The translations under genes were made by a program, and so were the position numbers. A stretch of DNA of 8,862 nt from an uncultured bacterium (lineage in GTDB: Bacteria; Actinomycetota; Aquicultoria; SKW223; CALKMS01). Under the pieces are notes generated by a model. That model made no database searches, was not told the DNA's origin, and saw nothing but the letters and a program-made list of their open reading frames with translations. Shown here piece by piece: positions 1 through 6,815 of this stretch; positions within the stretch are counted from its first letter, which is position 1; the number at the start of each line of letters is the position of its first letter. Location of the stretch: NCBI GenBank assembly GCA_938091145.1, contig CALKMS010000149.1, forward strand, positions 1 to 8,862. Direction: 5' to 3'.

Positions 1-78
1 ACTGCACTGACCAAATTAATTATAAAGATTGCCAAAAAAATTAACAATCAATTCGGTTGCTACCTTGCGGCAACTTAA
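1..78 (+). CDS. Possible C-terminal end of an upstream gene (partial)
   Basis: Frame 1 is open from the left edge for 25 codons and stops at TAA 76-78; both other plus-strand frames contain stops within this stretch. The residues are lysine/isoleucine-rich and end in FGCYLAAT. The stop lies 18 nt before the TTG start of the DUF1015 gene, the spacing expected within an operon. I do not recognise the protein. An open run this short can occur by chance, so the call rests mainly on position. Confidence 0.4.
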   Translation, partial: TALTKLIIKIAKKINNQFGCYLAAT

Positions 79-96
79 ATTAAAATAGGAATCGAA

Positions 97-1362
97 TTGG
101 CAAAGATAAAACCTTTCCGCGGTATCACTTACAATATAGAAAAAGTAGACATCAGTCGAGCAGTTTGTCCTCCCTATGACGTTATCACTCCTGAAGGTCA
201 GGACTATTTTTATAATCTTTCCGAATACAATGTCATTCGACTAGAACTTGGGAAAGAATTTGATAAAGACAACGAAAAAGAAAACAAATATCAGCGCGCA
301 AAGAGATTTCTTAAAGACTGGCTAGAAAAGAAAGTTCTACTGAAAGAAGAATCGCCTAGCTTCTATATCTACTCCCAAGAATATACAAATAAAAATCAAG
401 AGTTAAAAGAGAGAATTGGCCTAGTTGCCCTGGTTAGGCTAGAAGAGTTTGAAAACGGTGTTATCTTTCCTCACGAAAAAACAATGACCAAACCCAAAGC
501 TGACCGCTTCGAGTTGCTAAAAACTGTTCAAGCTAACTTGAGCCCAATATTCGGCCTCTATCAGGATGAAAGCCGGGCAATAAACAATTCCATAAAAGCC
601 GCCCTTTTTCGTACCCTCGGGCCTTATTTTGAATTCACAGATCAACACGGCGTTAAACATTCTCTCTGGAAAATTTCCGATGCTGAGCTCACCCATAATC
701 TTCAAAAATTTTTTGAAAATAAGCAAATTCTTCTGGCTGACGGTCATCATCGATACGAAACAGCTCTGAACTACTGCCGTCTAATGAAAAAAGAAAACCC
801 ATCGCCAGAAGCCCCCTGGAACTACGTCATGATGGCTTTGGTAAATCTTAACGAAAATCCCACTATATACGGTTATCATCGACTGGTCAAGGCAAAACTT
901 CCTTTAGACAAACTTTTATCTATAGTCAAGACAAGTTTTGAATTAATAGAATTACCTGACTCCTTTTCTCTGGAAAGAAAATTAAAAGAAAATAAAAAGT
1001 CTCTTGGGATTCATCTTAAACAACGCTCTTTCTGGCTTGTTCCCAAAAAAGAAGCTCTTGAATCAATCTCCTTTCCTCATCCCAAATTCCTTGAATTAGG
1101 ATCTTTCTTAGCCCAAGAACTTATTATCAAAAAACTTAATGAAAAAAAGGCTTTAAAAGAAGGAGCTATCGAATATACAAATGACCTTCAGCAAGCAATC
1201 AATCTAGTAAATTCGGAAGAATTCAGCTTTTTGATTGCGCTCAACCCAGTCAACGTAAAAACTATTTGGGAAATAGCTCAAAGTGGATTACGCTTACCAG
1301 AAAAAACTTCTTATTTTTATCCCAAGCTCTGGACTGGTCTAGTAATCAGAACCCTGGACTAG
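97..1362 (+). CDS. DUF1015 family protein
   Basis: A 421-residue protein of the DUF1015 family, near full length for that family, whose biochemical function is not established. Visible family signatures are PPYDVI (25-30), followed by an N-V-I-R-L-E-L segment; PHEKT (125-129) followed by K-x-x-R-x-x-L and N-L-S-P-I-F-x-L-Y; and ADGHHRYE (214-221). The last motif resembles the G-x-H-R-Y-x-A signature of the ParB/sulfiredoxin fold, which also contains small-molecule kinases such as serine kinases; a nucleotide-dependent role is inference only. No signal peptide or membrane segment is seen, so it is probably cytosolic. The start is TTG at 97, chosen because TAGGA (86-90) lies 6 nt upstream and the family N-terminus (KIKPFRG) begins there. 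It converges on the lipoprotein gene with a 40-bp gap in which I see no clear terminator. Confidence 0.9.
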   Translation: MAKIKPFRGITYNIEKVDISRAVCPPYDVITPEGQDYFYNLSEYNVIRLELGKEFDKDNEKENKYQRAKRFLKDWLEKKVLLKEESPSFYIYSQEYTNKNQELKERIGLVALVRLEEFENGVIFPHEKTMTKPKADRFELLKTVQANLSPIFGLYQDESRAINNSIKAALFRTLGPYFEFTDQHGVKHSLWKISDAELTHNLQKFFENKQILLADGHHRYETALNYCRLMKKENPSPEAPWNYVMMALVNLNENPTIYGYHRLVKAKLPLDKLLSIVKTSFELIELPDSFSLERKLKENKKSLGIHLKQRSFWLVPKKEALESISFPHPKFLELGSFLAQELIIKKLNEKKALKEGAIEYTNDLQQAINLVNSEEFSFLIALNPVNVKTIWEIAQSGLRLPEKTSYFYPKLWTGLVIRTLD

Positions 1363-1402
1363 AATAGAAAAAATTCACCAAACAAGATCAGTTTTCGTCA
1401 CA

Positions 1403-1819
1403 TTATCTACTTTTTTCCATTTTTTTCTTCGGCCAGACAATATACCATTTAGAGTTCTTCATCTTCAAAGAAACCTTTGCCCGAGTGGTAACAATCAGAC
1501 CTTTATTTTTATCGACTTCCGTTATGTCTATTGTAACCTCAGCCTGGTCTCCTTTCACATCTTCGTTCACTACCCTAACTTCCTTGAGCAAAAAATTCTC
1601 GTCTAGCTGCTTAAGTTGATTAATGTAATCTTCCTGAGTGATTGCTAAGGGTTTTTCCGGTAAAATCATTTTGTAAGCTCTCTTAAACTGCTTTTGGTGG
1701 AGAAGCTTATAGTATTGTCTGACTGCTTTTGAAGGCCTCGGTGCCTTTGAACCACAACTAGTCAAAAAGAAAAAAACCGAAACGGTCAGCAACAATAAAC
1801 AAGCAATCTTTTTCTTCAC
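1403..1819 (-). CDS. NTF2-like (DUF4878/MecA_N-type) lipoprotein
   Basis: A 138-residue predicted lipoprotein. The N-terminus has a KKK cluster, a hydrophobic core (residues 5-19) and lipobox LTSC with the acceptor cysteine at residue 22, so the mature form would be about 117 residues anchored on the outer face of the cytoplasmic membrane. The mature part has an early S-K-A-V-R-Q-Y-Y-K-L-L helix, a Q-x-D-Y segment, and alternating beta strands ending in K-W-Y-I-V-W. This pattern fits small NTF2-like domains (DUF4878 or the N-terminal domain of MecA-type PBPs); the ligand is unknown. The start is GTG at 1819, whose last two bases begin the prfB stop (GTGA, 4-nt overlap). An AAAGGAGAG ribosome site lies inside the prfB end, so translation is probably coupled to RF2. 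The family call is by eye. Confidence 0.8.
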   Translation of the reverse strand: MKKKIACLLLLTVSVFFFLTSCGSKAPRPSKAVRQYYKLLHQKQFKRAYKMILPEKPLAITQEDYINQLKQLDENFLLKEVRVVNEDVKGDQAEVTIDITEVDKNKGLIVTTRAKVSLKMKNSKWYIVWPKKKMEKSR

Positions 1820-2926
1820 CTGGCTCTCTCCTTTGCCTCTTTTTTTAAAAAAGCCAGCATAAAGTGACTTAACATCCCGTCAAGCACTGCTTCAGCTCGG
1901 GGCTCTTCCAGTTCAGTACGATGGTCTTTTACTAAATTATAAGGATGAAGCACATAAGAACGAATTTGGCTTCCCCAAGCAATCTCCCTTTTCACTCCTC
2001 TAATCTTTTCCATTTCTTCTTTCCGTCGTCTTTCCTCGTATTCAAAAAGTTTGGATTTAAGTATTTCTAAAGCTCTTTCACGGTTTTGAAACTGCGAGCG
2101 CTCGCTTTGACATTGAGCAACAATTCCGGTCGGGATATGAGTTATTCTCACTGCTGAATCAGTCACATTGACATGTTGGCCTCCGGGACCGCTTGCTCGA
2201 AATGTCTCAATTTTTAAATCTTTTGGATCAATTTCAACCTTTATTTCTTCGCCGATAGCCGGGATAACGTCAACAGAAGCAAAAGAAGTATGACGTCGCC
2301 GATTAAAATCAAAAGGGGAAATTCGCACCAATCGATGAACACCCTTTTCCGATTTCAAATGCCCATAAGCATACTTACCTTTTATTAACAAAGTAATATT
2401 TTTTAGACCAGCCTCTTCTCCAGGCAAATAATCGGCAACTTCAACCTGATAACCATGTTCTTCAGCCCATCGGGAATACATCCGAGCCAACATCTCAACC
2501 CAGTCACAAGCCTCGGTTCCACCCGCCCCGGCGTGGATAGTTAAAATTGCGTCTCTCACATCAAAAGGCTCGAAGAAAAGACTTCTTATTTCAATTTCTT
2601 GGAGTTCTTTCTCCAACTTTTTAACCGCTTCGGCCAAAGCTCTCCCGCACTCTTTATCACCCTCTTCGTAAAGCTGAAACATAACTTCAGCTTCTTCGTA
2701 AAGTTCGTTTAACTTCTTCCACTCTTCTAATTTCTCTCTCAAATCACTTAAGCGAGCAGTAACCTTTCGCGCCTCTTCCAGATCTGACCAGAAAGCGGGT
2801 TGAGAAGCTCTGAGTTCAAGCTCGGCAATCTCCTTTCTAGCAGAATCAAGGTCAAAGATAATCGCCTACTTGCTTTATTCTTTCCTGGATGTTTTCCAAA
2901 ACTGCGCGATAATCTGCTTCTACCAT
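1816..2926 (-). CDS. prfB: Peptide chain release factor 2 (RF2), expressed by +1 programmed frameshift
   Basis: Class I release factor reading UAA and UGA and triggering peptidyl-tRNA hydrolysis. The start is ATG 2926-2924 behind AGGAGGG (2936-2930), which overlaps the secA stop. The first 24 codons (MVEADYRAVLENI...VGDYL) run into an in-frame TGA at 2854-2852 within TAT CTT TGA C. A +1 slip over T2854 resumes at GAC 2853 and continues 345 residues to TGA 1818-1816, giving 369 aa, close to the 365 aa of E. coli RF2. In this numbering the codon-recognition tripeptide SPF is at 203-205 and the catalytic GGQ at 248-250, almost exactly as in E. coli. The N-terminal helices carry the usual charged coiled coil. 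Calling the gene only from a start near 2742 would lose 61 residues. It lies 8 nt after secA and overlaps the lipoprotein gene by 4 nt. Confidence 0.97.
2851..2871 (-). promoter_or_regulatory. RF2 autoregulatory +1 frameshift site
   Basis: On the minus strand the slippery CTT (2857-2855) is followed by TGA C (2854-2851) and preceded by TAT (2860-2858), the TATCTTTGAC core seen in most bacterial prfB genes. When RF2 is scarce, slow termination at UGA lets the CTT-bound tRNA slip to TTT and make full-length RF2. The upstream stimulator normally reads AGGGGG directly before TAT. Here it is AAGTAGGCGATT, with AGG at 2867-2865, seven bases before CTT. That stretch could pair with an extended anti-SD (AAGGAGGUGAUC complement) with two mismatches and one wobble. 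The core is certain; the stimulator assignment is inference. Confidence 0.93.
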
Positions 2927-2929
2927 TTA

Positions 2930-2936
2930 CCCTCCT
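2930..2936 (-). promoter_or_regulatory. Ribosome binding site of prfB
   Basis: AGGAGGG, with three bases (TAA) before ATG 2926, overlaps the secA stop TAG (2937-2935). It fixes the prfB start upstream of the frameshift and suggests translation continues from secA into prfB. Confidence 0.85.
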
Positions 2937-5517
2937 AATTCGGCTTCCCGCAACATTTTTTGTATTTCTTTCCACTACCACAAGGGCAGGGATCGTTTCG
3001 CCCAACCTTTCTTGAAACTGCTGGGGTAGCGGATCGAGAAGTAGTTTCCCGACCGCCCGCCGAAGCTGCTAATTGAACGATTTTCTCAGCCTGCACTCTA
3101 ACTTCAGCATGAAAAAGATAACGTAAAAAATCCTCTCTGACATTGGAAATCATCTCCTGAAAGAGTTGAAAACCCTCGGTTTTGTATTCCACTAAAGGAT
3201 CGCGCTGAGCCATTGAGCGAAGATATATTCCCTCGCGAAAATAATCCATGCTGACAAGAAACTCGCGCCAGTGATAATCGATCACTTGCAAATAGAAAAA
3301 TCGAGCTATCTCGTCCATAGTTTTTGGACCCATATCTTTCCTTTTTCGATAAAACAGGTTTTTGGCTTCTTCAAAAATTGCCTCTTTTAACTCTACAGGG
3401 CTTTTTTCTTTAAGATTTGCCAGCGACGAAAACTCCTGTCCAAAAACGTTCACTACCTCAGATCTTAGCGTCTCTTCATTAACTTCTGAATCGCTGTGGA
3501 GCACTTTAAAATAATAATCAACGGTCTCTTCAACCCAACTCTCAATTAATTTCAATACCTTCCCCTCCAAATTATCTTCGGTCAAAAAAGAACGCCGCAA
3601 AGCATAAACCGCTTCGCGTTGCTTATTAAGAACATCATCGTATTCCAAAAGATGCTTTCTGATAGCAAAATTCTGCGATTCGATCTGTTTCTGAGCCATC
3701 TCAATCGTCCGAGCAATCAATGGATGCTCAAGTGGTTCGTTATCTGGCAAGTCAAGTCGGTCCATTAACGACTTAACTCGTTCTGAGCCCATCGTCTTTA
3801 AAAGTTCGTCTTCTAAAGAGAGATAAAAACGAGAGGATCCAGGATCTCCCTGACGACCTGAACGACCTCTTAGCTGGTTATCAATCCTTCTCGCTTCATG
3901 TCGCTCAGTTCCAATCACATGTAATCCGCCCAACTCAACTACCTTTTTGGCTTCTGACGGAATTGGTGGATTCCCTCCCAAAATAATATCGACCCCTCTA
4001 CCCGCCATATTAGTAGCTACTGTAACAGCTCCCAAACGGCCGGCTTGAGCAATAATGGATGCTTCCCTTTCATGATGTTTCGCGTTTAGCACCTGATGAG
4101 GAATGCCCCTTTTTTTCAACATTTCGCTAAGCATTTCATTCTTTTCAATTGAAACCGTGCCAACTAGAACTGGCTGACCTTTCTTATGCAATCTAGCTAT
4201 CTCATCTACAACCGCCTGGTATTTAGCTTTTTCTGTTTTGTAAATTACATCTGGAAAGTCCTTCCGAATGACTGGTTTGTTAGGTGGAATAACTACTACT
4301 TCAAGCCCGTAAATATGCATGAACTCTTCAGCTTCAGTCGCTGCCGTGCCCGTCATCCCAGCTAATTTTCCGTACTTACGAAAATAATTCTGGAGAGTTA
4401 TTGTGGCCCAAGTTTGAGATTCTTCGCGGACAGCCACACCCTCTTTAGCTTCAATTGCTTGATGCAATCCTTCCGAGTACCTTCGCCCCGGCATCAACCG
4501 CCCCGTAAACTCATCAACAATTATAACTTCTCCATCTTTAACAATGTAATCAACATCTTTTTTGAACATAAACTGAGCCTTAAGAGCAGGAATGAGGTGA
4601 TCAACCAAATGCTTATTGCGAATATCATAAAGATTGTCGACTTTTAACATCTTTTCAACTTTCTCTACCCCTTTCTCTGTTAAAACAACTGAGCGGCTTT
4701 TATAATCAATTTTAAAATCTACTTCTTCCTTTAGAAGTGGAACAAGCCGTGCAAATGTTTTATAAAGACTAGCCGACCTTTCAGACGGACCAGAAATAAT
4801 AAGAGGGGTTCTCGCTTCATCAATTAATATACTGTCAACCTCGTCAATAATGGCAAAATGATGTCCTCGCTGTACAATATCGTTTGGATCGTAAACCATG
4901 TTATCCCTCAAATAGTCAAAACCAAACTCACTATTTGTGCCATAAGTCACATCAGCCATATAAGCCTCTTTTCTGCTCACTGGTTTTAAATTTTTTAACC
5001 TTTCATTGTCAGCATTAAAACCCGGCTCGTAAAGGAAAGTAGCATCCTGTTGAAGAACACCGACTGACAGACCTAAAAAATTATAAATGGGCCCCATCCA
5101 TTGAACGTCGCGCTTTGCCAAATAGTCATTAACAGTAACCACATGAACTCCTTTGCCGGTCAAAGCATTTAAATAAACAGGCAAGGTAGCAACCAAAGTT
5201 TTTCCTTCGCCTGTTTTCATTTCCGCAACTTTCCCCTGATGGAGAACTATGCCTCCCATTATTTGGACATCAAACATTCTCAGCCCGATAGTGCGTTTTC
5301 CAACTTCCCTAACCAAAGCGTAGGCTTCAACTAATAAATCATCAAGATTACCACCACTTCTAACTTCTTCCCGCAGTTTCTCGGAGTATTTCTTTAAATC
5401 AGCATCAGAAAGTCTTGAAAATCGATCTTCAAGGGCGTTAACCTCGCAAACAATTTCCATTAGTTTTTTGATTTTTCTTTCTCCAAGAAATCGGGAAAAC
5501 CTTTCTAGTATCTTCAT
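2935..5517 (-). CDS. secA: Preprotein translocase ATPase SecA
   Basis: An 860-residue SecA motor that drives Sec substrates through SecYEG at the cytoplasmic membrane. In order: Walker A MKTGEGKT (100-107); a preprotein-crosslinking region with T-V-N-D-Y-L-A-K-R-D (128-137); Walker B IDEVD (224-228) followed by SILIDEARTPLIISGP; motif V ATNMAGRGVDIILGG; motif VI Q-L-R-G-R-S-G-R-Q-G-D-P-G-S-S; the helical scaffold and wing; and a C-terminal zinc (SEC-C) motif with C844, C846, C855 and C856 in GRNDPCPCGSGKKYKKCC. A short insertion (about 160-180, F-L-Y-E-P-G-F...N-L-K-P-V-S) precedes EAYMADVTYGTNSEFGFDYLRDNM, as in some Chloroflexota and Patescibacteria SecAs. The start is ATG 5517, matching the family N-terminus (M-K-I-L-E-R-F-S-R-F-L-G), but no Shine-Dalgarno precedes it. 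First gene of the secA-prfB-lipoprotein unit. Confidence 0.98.
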   Translation of the reverse strand: MKILERFSRFLGERKIKKLMEIVCEVNALEDRFSRLSDADLKKYSEKLREEVRSGGNLDDLLVEAYALVREVGKRTIGLRMFDVQIMGGIVLHQGKVAEMKTGEGKTLVATLPVYLNALTGKGVHVVTVNDYLAKRDVQWMGPIYNFLGLSVGVLQQDATFLYEPGFNADNERLKNLKPVSRKEAYMADVTYGTNSEFGFDYLRDNMVYDPNDIVQRGHHFAIIDEVDSILIDEARTPLIISGPSERSASLYKTFARLVPLLKEEVDFKIDYKSRSVVLTEKGVEKVEKMLKVDNLYDIRNKHLVDHLIPALKAQFMFKKDVDYIVKDGEVIIVDEFTGRLMPGRRYSEGLHQAIEAKEGVAVREESQTWATITLQNYFRKYGKLAGMTGTAATEAEEFMHIYGLEVVVIPPNKPVIRKDFPDVIYKTEKAKYQAVVDEIARLHKKGQPVLVGTVSIEKNEMLSEMLKKRGIPHQVLNAKHHEREASIIAQAGRLGAVTVATNMAGRGVDIILGGNPPIPSEAKKVVELGGLHVIGTERHEARRIDNQLRGRSGRQGDPGSSRFYLSLEDELLKTMGSERVKSLMDRLDLPDNEPLEHPLIARTIEMAQKQIESQNFAIRKHLLEYDDVLNKQREAVYALRRSFLTEDNLEGKVLKLIESWVEETVDYYFKVLHSDSEVNEETLRSEVVNVFGQEFSSLANLKEKSPVELKEAIFEEAKNLFYRKRKDMGPKTMDEIARFFYLQVIDYHWREFLVSMDYFREGIYLRSMAQRDPLVEYKTEGFQLFQEMISNVREDFLRYLFHAEVRVQAEKIVQLAASAGGRETTSRSATPAVSRKVGRNDPCPCGSGKKYKKCCGKPN

Positions 5518-5518
5518 A

Positions 5519-5531
5519 GTGAATAATTATA
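5519..5531 (-). promoter_or_regulatory. Probable secA promoter giving a leaderless mRNA
   Basis: A consensus -10 box TATAAT reads 5531-5526 on the minus strand, only 8 nt before the secA ATG. Standard spacing would put the transcription start at about 5519-5517, so the transcript would have two or fewer leader bases. The leader (TATTCACT) contains no purine-rich ribosome site, which fits leaderless initiation. The -35 position 16-18 nt upstream (around 5549-5555, GCTGTG or CGCTGT) is a poor match, and there is no TGn extension. The hexamer and the missing SD are seen directly; the start site is inferred. Confidence 0.55.
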
Positions 5532-5572
5532 CTACGGTTATTTTCATTCACAGCGAAAAAGCAAATTTTAAA

Positions 5573-5606
5573 CTTTTCAAACTAGGGTTTTGCGGGGTTT
5601 GAAAAA
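5573..5606 (-). repeat. Inverted repeat across the stop of the second HD gene
   Basis: TTTTCAAAC (5605-5597, minus strand) and GTTTGAAAA (5582-5574) are perfect 9-bp complements flanking a 14-nt loop, extendable by one U-G pair (5606/5573). The right arm contains the stop TGA (5579-5577). The stem is AT-rich, and the nearest T run (CTTTTTC) lies about 13 nt beyond the stem, so it is at best a weak terminator. It could instead be an mRNA 3'-end or processing hairpin separating the hpf-HD unit from secA. The pairing is certain; its function is not. Confidence 0.5.
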
Positions 5607-6815
5607 CCCATCTTCTTCCAAAACCTTTCTCAACTGACGAACAAGTTTGGGGTCATAAAGAAAGCCCTGGTCCTTTTGAATCGTTCTCCAGGCCTCCTCC
5701 GGCCGCAGCGGGTTGCGACTATCGTAAACGAGTTCATCAAAAGCATCAACCAAAAAAATAATTCGAGCTTCCAAAGGCAAAGCTCCCTTTTCTCTGATCT
5801 TACTTTTGTGGAGAAAAAAAGGCCGATGGTGATTGTAAACAATTTGTGCCAGCTTATGAACTGAGGGCACGGATTCCAAAACCTGAGCCCCAAAGCGAGC
5901 GTGATAAGGAACACCTTTCTCTTCCTTGTCTTTCCCAAAAAAAGACTCCAAAGAAAAGCGATCTAATGAAATTTCCGCTAAATGAACAAAAGCCGTGCTT
6001 AAAATCAGATTAACCATGCAATCAAGAGAAATCCCTAAAGAAAAACCTATCTTTGAAGCCAGATCCCTAACCCTTTTTATTTTTTCCCCTAACCCCGACT
6101 CTGAATTCATAATTGAGTAATAAATAGCCAACAAAAACTCTTCGTCCTCTTCTACTAACTGCCTACTTTTAACCCAGAGAAATAAGTAAGGTAAGTACAA
6201 AAGATACACCAGCGCAGACCAGAAACGATAATCGAGATAAAGAAGATAAAAAAGGTAGCCAAGCAAAAGAGAAAAAACTAACTCACGGCCGACGAATTCA
6301 AACTCATAGCGAAAATAAGCGGAAAAAGGATAGATGGGCGAAGGTAAATTTGAAAAAGCTCGGAAAGCCAAGCGCACCAGCAAGAAAATAATTAAAAGCA
6401 AAAAACCAACTAAAGACGGGACATCGGCCAGCCAACCCACTAAAGTTAGAAGGTGAAAAACAACATAAACTAGACCAACAGGTAAGAACTCTTCCAAAAA
6501 AGAATTAGAAAAATCGCTCCAGGAAAGGTTTCTTTCCCAAAAAACAAAAAGCTGTGGGAAAAGTAAAGCCAAAAAAACAAAGTAAAAAGGACCGATCATT
6601 GCCAAGGGGTAAGAAACAGCCGGCAAGAAAGGGAAAAGAACTTTTCTTTCCAAAATTAAATTTTCCTTTTTTAACCTTATGATTGAAAAGAAGAAAGACA
6701 ACAGAAGAAAAGGAAAAAGAGAAAAAACAGTATCCAGAGAAAACAACCTGAGCGACCAAATAGTTGCGGCAACTATTACACTCCACAAAAACCAGTTAAA
6801 GCCTTTTTTCCACAC
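5577..6815 (-). CDS. Membrane protein with strongly degenerate HD (HD-GYP-like) domain
   Basis: A 412-residue protein with about seven hydrophobic segments (roughly 7-25, 30-47, 60-90, 111-130, 134-152, 178-196, 199-215), rich in Phe, Leu and Tyr, followed by a cytosolic HD-fold domain (about 225-400). Compared by eye with HD-GYP phosphodiesterases, the expected LHDIGK motif is FVHLAEI (H278 kept, Asp and Gly-Lys lost). The next His survives in YHARFGAQVL (H305). The HH pair survives (H329-H330) but the following GYP segment is replaced by RPFF. The late VADxFDAL motif survives as VDAFDEL (D357, D360). Catalysis on cyclic di-GMP is therefore doubtful. The GTG start at 6815 follows AAAAAAAGGAAAAG and overlaps the preceding HD gene by 20 nt. 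Same layout as its upstream neighbour, so probably a diverged duplicate or partner. Confidence 0.75.
   Translation of the reverse strand: MWKKGFNWFLWSVIVAATIWSLRLFSLDTVFSLFPFLLLSFFFSIIRLKKENLILERKVLFPFLPAVSYPLAMIGPFYFVFLALLFPQLFVFWERNLSWSDFSNSFLEEFLPVGLVYVVFHLLTLVGWLADVPSLVGFLLLIIFLLVRLAFRAFSNLPSPIYPFSAYFRYEFEFVGRELVFSLLLGYLFYLLYLDYRFWSALVYLLYLPYLFLWVKSRQLVEEDEEFLLAIYYSIMNSESGLGEKIKRVRDLASKIGFSLGISLDCMVNLILSTAFVHLAEISLDRFSLESFFGKDKEEKGVPYHARFGAQVLESVPSVHKLAQIVYNHHRPFFLHKSKIREKGALPLEARIIFLVDAFDELVYDSRNPLRPEEAWRTIQKDQGFLYDPKLVRQLRKVLEEDGFFKPRKTLV

Noticed and set aside
56..74. GTTGC/GCAAC hairpin before the DUF1015 gene as a terminator
   Set aside because: Only five pairs, no T tract on either strand, and it lies inside the putative end of the upstream gene.
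1338..1363. TCTAGT/ACTAGA inverted repeat at the DUF1015 stop as a terminator
   Set aside because: Six AT-rich pairs with a 14-nt loop and no following T run on the plus strand; too weak to call.
1363..1402. Bidirectional terminator between the convergent genes
   Set aside because: A T6 run exists on the minus strand, but no stable stem precedes it.
1816..2742. A 308-codon prfB reading from TTG 2742
   Set aside because: It lacks the N-terminal helices of RF2; the frameshifted reading from ATG 2926 restores them and has the better ribosome site.
2852..2854. In-frame TGA in prfB as a pseudogene mutation
   Set aside because: It sits in the conserved CTTTGAC recoding context near codon 25, as in most bacterial prfB genes.
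2748..3005. 85-codon minus-strand open frame across the secA/prfB junction
   Set aside because: It overlaps the secA zinc motif and the prfB leader in another frame and resembles no known protein.
4414..4647. Plus-strand open frame antisense to secA
   Set aside because: No ribosome site, no family-like residues, fully inside conserved secA codons; the same applies to the other short antisense frames in the window (for example 2800-3015, 5676-5864 and 6679-6891).
5630..5938. 102-codon frame overlapping the second HD gene on the same strand
   Set aside because: Frame-shifted shadow of the HD-domain coding region, with no independent start signal.
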